This document shows, one piece after another, positions 1 through 6,094 of a stretch of DNA of 7,740 bases (position 1 is its first letter; each line of letters begins with the position of its first letter). Below the pieces are notes generated by a model. The model worked only from the letters and a program-made list of their open reading frames with translations, had not been told where the DNA came from and made no database searches. Source of the stretch: JACDAN01 sp035776735 (lineage in GTDB: Bacteria > Actinomycetota > Thermoleophilia > Gaiellales > Gaiellaceae); the NCBI GenBank assembly GCA_035776735.1, contig DASSSO010000189.1:1-7740 (forward strand). The letters are read 5' to 3'. The position numbers and the translations under genes were made by a program.

Positions 1-1
1 C

Positions 2-958
2 GCAACGTCCGTCCTGGACGTCGGGCGACGCGGGCGCGACCTGGCCCGGGCGGGCGTCCGGCTCGGACGGCTGGTCCGGAGCCTGGGTGCCGAGGTCGTG
101 CACGCGAACGGCGTCAAGGCGGCCCTCGCCTGCGCGCTCGACCCCCGGCTCTCGCGGCCGCCGCTCGTCTGGGTCAAGCACGACTTCAGCTGGGACGGGA
201 TCGTCGCGGCCGCCGTCGCGCTCCGCAGCCGGCGGGTGGTCGCGGTTAGTGAGGCCGTGGCCGAGACGTTCCCCGGCCCGCTGCGCCGGCGCGTGAGCGT
301 CGTGCACAACGGTCTTCCTCCGATCGCCGCCGACCGGCCTTGCGGCCGTCGGCTCGTGCTCGAAGCGCTGGGAGCGCCGGAGTCGGCTCCGGTCGTCGCC
401 CTCGTCGGCCGGCTCGACCGCGACAAGGGCCACGAGGAGCTCCTAGCCGCCCTCCCAGAAGTCGTTCGACGGCGCCCGGGCACGCGCGTGGCCTTCATCG
501 GCGCCGACAACCCGCGGCGGCCGGAGTACGTCGGAGGGCTTCGCGAGCAGCTCGAGCGGGACGGTCTGGCGGACGCGGTCTCGTTTCTCGGCTACCGGAA
601 GGACGCGGTCGAGCTGATGAGCGGCTGCGACGTCGTGGTCGTCCCGAGCGTCGTCGGCGAGGGCGGCCGCGGCCGCGAGGGGTTCGGGTACGTCGGCCTG
701 GAGGCGTTCGCCGTCGGCACGCCGGTCGTCGCCTATGCGGACGGCGCGCTTCGGGAGACGCTCGGGGACTGCGCGCTGCTCGTCCCGCCCGGCGACCGCG
801 AGGCGCTCGGCGACGCCGTCGTCCGGGTGCTCGAGGACGACGGCTTGCGCTCGCGCTTGGTCGAGTGCGGCCGCGCCCGGTTGCAGGGGCGGTTCTCACT
901 CGACGAGATGGTGTGCCGGATGAAGGACGAGTACCGGGCCGCAGCGAAGGCACACTGA
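2..958 (+). CDS. GT4-family glycosyltransferase, 5'-truncated by window edge
   Basis: The frame is open from base 2 to the TGA at 956-958, so the N-terminus lies outside the window; a GTG at 98 is internal, because the reading upstream of it (ending LGAEVVHANG) is normal GT4 sequence. What remains is the end of the first Rossmann domain (HANG near base 100, VSEAVAE near 245, VVHNG near 300) and the whole second, nucleotide-sugar-binding domain. The second domain opens with VGRLDRDKGHEELL (about 403-445) and carries the GT4 E-x7-E motif, EGFGYVGLE, with the glutamates at 677-679 and 701-703. GT4 enzymes are retaining transferases that move a sugar from a nucleotide donor to a lipid-linked or glycan acceptor at the cytoplasmic membrane face. 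The donor and acceptor cannot be told from sequence. The wzy-like gene follows after 5 bases, so the two are probably co-transcribed. The family call is firm; the specific role is unknown. Confidence 0.93.
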   Translation, partial: ATSVLDVGRRGRDLARAGVRLGRLVRSLGAEVVHANGVKAALACALDPRLSRPPLVWVKHDFSWDGIVAAAVALRSRRVVAVSEAVAETFPGPLRRRVSVVHNGLPPIAADRPCGRRLVLEALGAPESAPVVALVGRLDRDKGHEELLAALPEVVRRRPGTRVAFIGADNPRRPEYVGGLREQLERDGLADAVSFLGYRKDAVELMSGCDVVVVPSVVGEGGRGREGFGYVGLEAFAVGTPVVAYADGALRETLGDCALLVPPGDREALGDAVVRVLEDDGLRSRLVECGRARLQGRFSLDEMVCRMKDEYRAAAKAH

Positions 959-963
959 GCGCC

Positions 964-2397
964 GTGGTTGCCCGCGCCGAATCGCTGCTCGCCGCGACTG
1001 CCGGCCGCGGGCCGGGCCTGCTCACGGCGGCGGCCGGGGCGGGCGGACTGCTGGGGGCGTTCCTCGCGGGGGTCGTCATGGCCGCGGGCGCCTCGCTCTT
1101 CGACGACTACTCGCCGATCGCCATGCTCGTCCTCGCGCTCGCGCCGCTGCTGGCGTTCGCGATCGTGATCGACCCCCGGGTCGGCGTCGTGCTCGTGTTC
1201 GCGACCTTCCCGGTCGGCGCCGTGGGCGCGTCGCTCGGATCGATGCAGGTGCAGGCGGCCGAGCTCGCGGTGCTGCTGATCGCGACGGTCGTGACGGTCC
1301 GGCGTCTCGCCGTCGGCATGATCCCGATCCCCTGGCACCCGGTGCTCTGGGCCGCGCTCGCGCTCCTCGTCTGGTCGCTGATCAGCTTCTACACGGCAGT
1401 CGACCAGGGGCTCGCGCTGAAGTTCCTCGCCTCGCTCGCGGGCGGCCTCGTGTTCGCCGCCGTCGTCTACGGGGCGTGCACCCGGCTCTCGGACGTTCGG
1501 CTGCTGCTCGGCGCGATGACGCTCGCCGGAGCTGTCGTCGGCATCACCGCCCTCGCCGGCGGGGCGGAGTTCGAGTCCACCTACGGCGGGTCGAACGTGA
1601 GCGGCCGCCTCGAAGGGGCCTTCGACAGTCCCAACCAGCTCGGATCGTTCTGCGCGCTCCTGACGCCGATCGCGGCCGCCTTCGTCTTCGCGGTGCGCGG
1701 GACGATCTCGCGCCTCCTCGCCGCCGGCGCGCTCCTGCTGATCGTGGCGGCCCTGATGCTCTCACTCTCGCGCGGCGCCTGGCTCGGGGTCGCCGTCGCC
1801 GGGCTCTACATGCTCTTCAAGCTTCGCGAGGCGCGTCGGTTGCTCGTTGCGCTGGCGGTCCCGGCGCTGATCGCCGGCGTCGCGCTCTCCTCCGTGGACG
1901 CGACGGACAGCACCGAGCTGCAGGTGATCGGCGACCGGGCGCGCGCCTTCACGGCGCGGAACCCGTACGACGGCCGCAGCGACATCTGGGAGGAGGCACG
2001 GCGCCAGATCAAGGAGTCCCCGGTGACCGGCCAGGGCCCCGGCGCGTTTCCGGTCGTCAGCGTGCGGGCCGACTCGGCGGCGAGCTCGATCACCCCGGAC
2101 CACGCCCACAACCTGGCCCTCAACTACGCGGCTGAGACCGGCCTGCCCGGGCTGGCGATCGTCGTCGCGTTCGTCCTCGCCGTCGCCGCCGCGGGCCGCC
2201 GGGCCGCCCGCACGGCGCTCGGCCTGGGGGACAGGCGCTCGTATGTCCTCGTGATCGGGATGCTCAGCGGGCTGCTCGCACTCGGCGTCCAGAACTTCAC
2301 GGTGGACTACACGTTCGGCAACGCCGTCGTGCACCTGCTGATGTGGGCGACGATCGGGCTCCTGCTGGCCGCCCAGTCGCTGCTCGCCGAGCCGTAG
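964..2397 (+). CDS. Wzy / O-antigen ligase family polysaccharide polymerase
   Basis: A 477-residue polytopic membrane protein with about 10-12 hydrophobic segments. It has the Wzy_C (O-antigen ligase family) hallmarks: DSPNQLG at about residues 221-227, a large extracytoplasmic loop containing RSDIWEEA (R338 onward) followed by SPVTGQGPGAF, and HAHN at 380-383 followed by AAETGLPGL. In this family the loop arginine and histidine act in glycan transfer from undecaprenyl-diphosphate. Because no lipid A core is expected in such an organism, polymerisation (Wzy) is likelier than WaaL-type ligation; this is inference. I chose the GTG at 964 because it lies just after the upstream stop, with a weak GAAGG (946-950) 13 bases before it. 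A GTG at 913 would give a 46-bp overlap and 17 more residues. The frame stays open far upstream, but that stretch is arginine-rich shadow of the GT4 gene. The end (TAG 2395-2397) faces the glycosidase remnant 4 bases away. Confidence 0.9.
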   Translation: MVARAESLLAATAGRGPGLLTAAAGAGGLLGAFLAGVVMAAGASLFDDYSPIAMLVLALAPLLAFAIVIDPRVGVVLVFATFPVGAVGASLGSMQVQAAELAVLLIATVVTVRRLAVGMIPIPWHPVLWAALALLVWSLISFYTAVDQGLALKFLASLAGGLVFAAVVYGACTRLSDVRLLLGAMTLAGAVVGITALAGGAEFESTYGGSNVSGRLEGAFDSPNQLGSFCALLTPIAAAFVFAVRGTISRLLAAGALLLIVAALMLSLSRGAWLGVAVAGLYMLFKLREARRLLVALAVPALIAGVALSSVDATDSTELQVIGDRARAFTARNPYDGRSDIWEEARRQIKESPVTGQGPGAFPVVSVRADSAASSITPDHAHNLALNYAAETGLPGLAIVVAFVLAVAAAGRRAARTALGLGDRRSYVLVIGMLSGLLALGVQNFTVDYTFGNAVVHLLMWATIGLLLAAQSLLAEP

Positions 2398-2410
2398 CGG
2401 CTCAGCCGAG
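2383..2410. terminator. Candidate bidirectional hairpin at convergent gene ends
   Basis: A perfect 6-bp stem, GAGCCG (2389-2394) and CGGCTC (2398-2403), closes on a 3-base loop that is exactly the TAG stop of the wzy-like gene. An outer 4-bp stem, CTCG (2383-2386) with CGAG (2407-2410), can stack on it across a small internal loop. It spans the stops of both convergent genes (2395-2397 on +, 2402-2404 on -). No T-tract follows on either strand, so it would be a non-canonical terminator or a transcript-end stabiliser. In such GC-rich DNA a stem like this can also arise by chance. Confidence 0.35.
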
Positions 2411-3709
2411 ATAGGCGCGAAGCGCGCCGAGGACCGGCCGCTCGCCGAGATTCGCGTCGAGCAACCCGTAGCCCTCGAGGTGCACGTCGGAGCCGGACGG
2501 GTTCGACCGCTCCTTGTACCAGAACATCACGGGCACGTAGGGGTAGTTGCGTCGGGGTGTACTCGAGCGCCCGCACGAAGTAGCTCGCCTGCTGCTCCGC
2601 GGTCACGCCGCGCTGCCAGTTCGGGGCTCCGCTCCAGTTCGCATGGGCCGACCAGCCCAGCTCCGTGAACCTGATCGGCTTGTCGCCGTCGCCGTACTCC
2701 AGCATCACGTCGCGGACGGCCGGAAGGTGTGTGAACCACTAGCGGTTGCCGTCGGGACGCTCCGGCGGTGCGTCGGCGATCCCCTGGTACGGATGCGTCG
2801 TGAGCGCGTCGAACGAGCCCTTCGCGCCCAGCGCGTAGACCTGCCGGATCCAGGCGTCGTCGTTGGACAAGGGGCCGGCGAGGACGACGGTGGCGCCTGG
2901 ATCGCCGCTCTTGAACGCAGGGTAGGCCGCCTTGAGCAGGGAGACGTACTCGCCGGTCGTGCCCTGTCAGAACGGCTGCCAGGGATCCGGCTCGTTCCAG
3001 ACCTCCCAGGCCGCGACGCGGCCGCGCCAGTACGAGGCGGCCCAGCCGGCGAAGTCGGCGTAATCGAAGGCTGCGCCGGCGAGCAATCCCGCGCGGAGCG
3101 GCACGGTCCGGCCTGGACGCTCCAGCGCGACGCGGTCGACGCGAAAGGCGTCGCCGCGCCGGGCGCGGGGCTTGACGACGGAGAGGCCGAGCGCGCTCCC
3201 GTCGGTCGCGGCCCGGTAGCGGAGCGAGAGCCGGCGCCAGCGGCGGGTGGCGCGCGAGCACGTCCTCGCGGTGCGAACGAGCTGGCCCCCTGCCAGCTCG
3301 CGTACGCACAGACAGAGCCGACCCCGTCCGCGCTCCCGTCGCACCCACGCGGTCGCGCGGTAGGCGGCGACCGCTCGGTGCGGGCGATCGGGCGGGGCGA
3401 GCGGTAGATCGAGAAGGCCGCGGGCGGCCGGGCCGAACGGCGCAGGCGGACGCTCACCGCGCGCGCGTCCACGCCGCGGCGGACGAGCCTCAGCGTCGCC
3501 CGGTCTCCCTTCCAGCCCCGGAGCCCGTCGCGGAAGCTCTCGGTGGTCGGCTCGGCAGCGCCGGGCAGGGCGAGGCCGGCGATCGCGAAACCGGCCGCGA
3601 GCGCGAGGAGTGCCCATCCTCCATGACGGCTGGGAGGCCGCGTGCGCTCGGTCTCGGAGAGCGTCCGTGCCGCCTCGATCCCTCGTTCGAGACGGGCTGC
3701 GAGGGCGGC
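2402..3709 (-). pseudogene. Degraded secreted glycoside hydrolase (clan GH-A, GH39/GH5-like) with CBM-like domain
   Basis: No single frame encodes it, but pieces in two frames join into a recognisable protein. First, a signal-peptide-like stretch (WALLALAAGFAIAGLALPGAAEP, about 3540-3614) leads into a jelly-roll, CBM4/9-like domain (ESFRDGLRGW ... YRATAWVR ... GDAFRVDRVALE, about 3120-3540). Next comes the second half of a TIM barrel with WNEP (acid/base Glu at 2991-2993), FDALTTHPYQG, and TELGWS (nucleophile Glu at 2661-2663). The end reads YPYVPVMFWYKE to LRAYLG and the stop at 2402-2404. Lesions: a frameshift at about 3363-3370; TGA at 2967-2969, after PWQPF; TAG at 2739-2741, before WFTHLPAV; a frameshift at about 2549; no ATG, GTG or TTG in the leading frame before the CBM-like part; and barrel strands 1-3 apparently missing between about 3050 and 3120. 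The intact ancestor probably cut or trimmed the exported polysaccharide. It lies directly after the flippase stop and was likely the last gene of that operon. Family assignment within clan GH-A is uncertain. Confidence 0.85.
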
Positions 3710-5260
3710 CTAGGCCCGGCGGCGGAGGAAGTCGCCGAGGGGGGCGGCGTCCTCCGGATGCACCCGCCGCTCGTACGCGACCAGGACGAGCAGGTAGGCC
3801 GCTGCGCCGGCGCCCAGGGCCGACACGACCTCGGCGCGGAACGCGGCCATCACGAGCGCCGCGGCGGCGCTCGCCACCAGCGGCCCGACGACGATACGCG
3901 CCATGGCGACGGAGCCGCTCGTCCGGGCCGCAAGCGCCACGAGCGCGGCAGCGAGCAACAGCCAGGTCAGCGAGGTGGCGACCGCGGCGCCCTCGAGCGA
4001 GAACGCCGCGATCAGGATCACGTTCACGACGACGTTCGCGGCCGCGCCGGTCCCGTAGACGGCCACCATGGACAGCTGCCGGTCGCCCGCGTAGAGGAGC
4101 ACGCCGGCCACGTGGGCGACGGGGTAGAACGCGATCGCGGGGGCGAGCAGCACGAGCGCGGTGCCGGCCTCCGCGAAGTCGGCGCCGAAGAGCAGCTCCA
4201 CGATCCCCTCGCCGAGGATCGCCGCCGCCACGGCGAGCGGAAGGGTGAGCGCGATGACGAGCTTGAGGCTGCGGTCGAAGACCGAGCCGAGCGGAGGATC
4301 GGTCTCCGCGGTCAGCCGGGAGAGCACCGGGTAGATCGCGGTGCCCACGCTCCAGCTCAGGAACAGCGTCGCCTCGAAGAGCCGGAAGGCAGCGCCGTAC
4401 TGCCCGACCACCTCCTTTGGCTCGAACCACGCGAGGATCGCGGTGTCGACGCGAAAGAGGATCGTTCCGAGCACGCCGGCCACGCCGATCGGCGCCGCGA
4501 TTCGCATCAGCGGCCACCAGAAGCCCGGGTCGAGCGACAGGCGCGGCCGTCCGATCTTCCGGTCGACGAGCGCGAGCCCGAGGACGAATGCGACGCAGGC
4601 CGCCGCGGCGTACACGGCGGAGACCGCCACCACGCCCGCGCCGGCGAGGAGCGCGGCGATGCCGACGCCCGCCGCGAGCGCGCGCTGCGTGACCATGACG
4701 ACCGGCATGTAGACGAGGCGCTCGAAGGCCTGGAAGGCGGCGAGGCAGGTCATGGTCAGCAGCTCGGTGACGACCGCGACCCCGAGCAGGAGGACGACCC
4801 AGCGGGTCTCCGCGTCGACGCCCAACGCGTACGCGGCCGCGGAGGAGACGAGCAGCGCCGGCAGCGCCAGCGCGCACTTCAGCACCAGCGTGTTGACGAA
4901 GTACCGGTCGAAGCGACGCGGGTCGCGGGCGACCTCGCGCGTGAGGACCACGTCCTGCCCGAAGCCGGCCAGCGCCGTGACGAGGGTCGCGAACGCGAAG
5001 CCGAACGTGAAGACGCCGAAGCCGGACTCGCCGAGCTCGCGGGCCATGACGACGACCAGGGCGAGCGTGGCGAGCTTCGACCCGATCTCGGCGATCGCCC
5101 GCCAGGTCGTGTTCGCCAGGATCCGCCGGGTCGCGACGGGCCGCGCCTCGGGCGGCCCTAGGAGGGCGTTAGGCTGGTCGGCGGAAGGCTCCGTGTCGAG
5201 CCTCCTGGTCGAGCAGGTCGAGGATCTCGCTGTCGACGTCCTCGTCGAACTTGCGTGCAA
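3710..5260 (-). CDS. Wzx-type polysaccharide flippase (MOP superfamily)
   Basis: A 516-codon frame encoding a protein with about 12-14 hydrophobic helices. The body opens with RRILANTTWRAIAEIGSK and continues VVVMARELGESGFGVFTFGFAFA, the typical N-terminal helix pattern of polysaccharide biosynthesis (Wzx/RfbX) transporters: a basic first turn, then ARxLGxxGFG. Later landmarks are FRVDTAILAWF, FLSWSVGTAIYPVLSRL and a basic C-terminus (YERRVHPED to LRRRA). Members flip undecaprenyl-diphosphate-linked oligosaccharides across the cytoplasmic membrane, coupled to ion gradients. The start is a problem: between the upstream GT14 stop and the first helix there is no ATG, GTG or TTG in any frame. The given start is a TTG (5258-5260) with a GGGGAAG 4 bases upstream, which makes a 92-bp overlap with the GT14 gene and an unusual polar leader of about 44 residues. 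A non-canonical start near 5130-5165, coupled to the end of GT14 translation, is the alternative. The body of the gene is certain, the 5' end is not. Confidence 0.88.
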   Translation of the reverse strand: MHASSTRTSTARSSTCSTRRLDTEPSADQPNALLGPPEARPVATRRILANTTWRAIAEIGSKLATLALVVVMARELGESGFGVFTFGFAFATLVTALAGFGQDVVLTREVARDPRRFDRYFVNTLVLKCALALPALLVSSAAAYALGVDAETRWVVLLLGVAVVTELLTMTCLAAFQAFERLVYMPVVMVTQRALAAGVGIAALLAGAGVVAVSAVYAAAACVAFVLGLALVDRKIGRPRLSLDPGFWWPLMRIAAPIGVAGVLGTILFRVDTAILAWFEPKEVVGQYGAAFRLFEATLFLSWSVGTAIYPVLSRLTAETDPPLGSVFDRSLKLVIALTLPLAVAAAILGEGIVELLFGADFAEAGTALVLLAPAIAFYPVAHVAGVLLYAGDRQLSMVAVYGTGAAANVVVNVILIAAFSLEGAAVATSLTWLLLAAALVALAARTSGSVAMARIVVGPLVASAAAALVMAAFRAEVVSALGAGAAAYLLVLVAYERRVHPEDAAPLGDFLRRRA

Positions 5261-6050
5261 AGAGCTTCCCCGAGCCGAGCAGCCGCTCGAGGTCGGCCGC
5301 CGTGAACGTCGCCGCGTGCGAGCCTCCCGGCCACTCGGCGTAGTGCACGGGCTCGTTCACGATCGTATCCGCGACGGGGGAGCTCATCAGGACGCTCTGG
5401 ACGAAGATCTCGTCCGGCATCTTCACGTGCCGGAAGAACGCGACCACGTCGGGGTGCTCCCGCGCGAAGCGGTCGAGCTCCACGAGCGCGACGTCGGCGA
5501 GCGCCCACCAGGTCATGCCGCCGAAGGGCCTCAACTCCGAGGGAAAGCGGCGGCGAACCAGCGGCACGCGCAGGAGCCGCGTCCGGAGGGCGACCCGCTC
5601 GATGTAGTAGCGCTGGATCCGGTCGAGGCCGCCGTCCTCGCCCGGCCACCGCTCCGGGGCGGGGAGCGGGAACGAGTGGAGGAAGCTGGTTCCGGGACGG
5701 GCGGCGAGGTGGCGCTCGATCTCGGCCGCCGGGCGCAGCGGGTAGTCCTGGCCGGAGAGCAGTACCGCGTGTCCAGGACGAGGCTCATCGCCGAGCAATG
5801 CGTGGACGCCCGCGAGCATCGGGCGGACCTGGCTGAAGCCGCCGTAGTAGACGGGGATCCGCGGCAGCCACAGGACGTCGGGGCGCTCGCCGACGGCGTC
5901 CCGCATCGCGGCGTAGGTCTCCTCCCGCGTCCGGGCGCTGACGTGGACGTAGAAGCGCGAGCGCGGCGTTCGGAGCCGGTCGACCAGGCGGGCAAGCTGG
6001 CGCGGGCGGTGATGCGCCAAGATCAGGTAGGCGATCGGCACGGCGGTCAT
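5169..6050 (-). CDS. GT14 (core-2/I-branching type) glycosyltransferase
   Basis: A 293-residue soluble protein matching the GT14 'branch' family, which includes beta-1,6-N-acetylglucosaminyl- and xylosyltransferases. Seen in order: an N-terminal IAYLILAHHRP strand and turn (residues 6-16); FYVHVSAR (33-40); RIPVYYGGFSQVRPML (64-79), the usual R-x-PVYWGG-x-S position; VLLSGQDYPL (96-105), the signature LSGxDYPL; GGMTWWAL (177-182 and on); PDEIF with PDE at 212-214; then NEPVHYAEWPGGSHA and the C-terminal LFARKFDEDVDSEIL. The Asp that often follows the VHV strand in this family is Ser38 here. I chose ATG 6050 because the protein then starts right at the first family strand; an ATG-type start at 6134 would add 28 unconserved residues and overlap the divergent kinase gene. 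No strong Shine-Dalgarno is visible. It heads the leftward operon GT14 - flippase - glycosidase remnant and probably adds a sugar to the lipid-linked repeat unit. Sugar specificity is unknown. Confidence 0.9.
   Translation of the reverse strand: MTAVPIAYLILAHHRPRQLARLVDRLRTPRSRFYVHVSARTREETYAAMRDAVGERPDVLWLPRIPVYYGGFSQVRPMLAGVHALLGDEPRPGHAVLLSGQDYPLRPAAEIERHLAARPGTSFLHSFPLPAPERWPGEDGGLDRIQRYYIERVALRTRLLRVPLVRRRFPSELRPFGGMTWWALADVALVELDRFAREHPDVVAFFRHVKMPDEIFVQSVLMSSPVADTIVNEPVHYAEWPGGSHAATFTAADLERLLGSGKLFARKFDEDVDSEILDLLDQEARHGAFRRPA
5265..5271 (-). promoter_or_regulatory. Possible ribosome binding site for the TTG start of the flippase
   Basis: Read on the minus strand, GGGGAAG lies 4 bases before the TTG at 5258-5260. 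It is the only purine-rich, Shine-Dalgarno-like stretch placed near any usable start codon of the flippase frame, and it is the sole support for that start. It sits inside the GT14 coding sequence, so it may be only part of that gene. Confidence 0.25.
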
Positions 6051-6094
6051 ACTAGGACGGGACAGGTCGGGGTCACGAAAAGCAGAACTTGACG
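6051..6094. promoter_or_regulatory. 44-bp divergent intergenic region
   Basis: This short gap separates the leftward GT14 operon from the rightward kinase gene and is the only true non-coding, divergent stretch in the window. Any promoters for both transcripts must lie in it or inside the opposing coding sequences. It contains an A-rich patch, CACGAAAAGCAGAA (6074-6087), near the kinase start. I see no convincing paired -35 and -10 elements on either strand. A TTGACG at 6089-6094 resembles a -35 box but overlaps the start region of the kinase gene and has no matching -10. Confidence 0.3.

Noticed and set aside
663..676. GC-only palindrome (GCGGCCGCGGCCGC) as a regulatory site
   Set aside because: It lies in the middle of the GT4 coding region, encodes an ordinary Gly/Arg stretch, and is expected by chance in DNA this GC-rich.
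340..963. N-terminal extension of the Wzy-like protein back to 340
   Set aside because: This part is Arg/Pro/Gly-rich and overlaps the clear GT4 gene in another frame; membrane protein sequence starts after 964.
2739..2969. Recoding of in-frame TGA and TAG (both plausibly former Trp codons, TGG) in the glycosidase
   Set aside because: TGA ends the GT4 gene at 956-958, and TAG ends the Wzy, flippase and right-edge GT4 genes, so both work as normal stops here. The same gene also has frameshifts and an apparent deletion, so decay explains it better.
2967..4877. A 636-codon minus-strand open frame
   Set aside because: Only its last part (from about 3362 down) carries glycosidase sequence. The rest is Arg/Gly/Ala-rich shadow of the flippase and the glycosidase N-terminal region in another frame.
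3623..5161. A 512-codon plus-strand frame antisense to the flippase
   Set aside because: The translation is a biased mix of Glu, Arg, Asp, Gly and His with no domain pattern, as expected opposite a GC-rich membrane protein gene.
6089..6094. TTGACG as a -35 promoter element
   Set aside because: It abuts the kinase start codon, and I see no -10-like hexamer at a suitable distance downstream.
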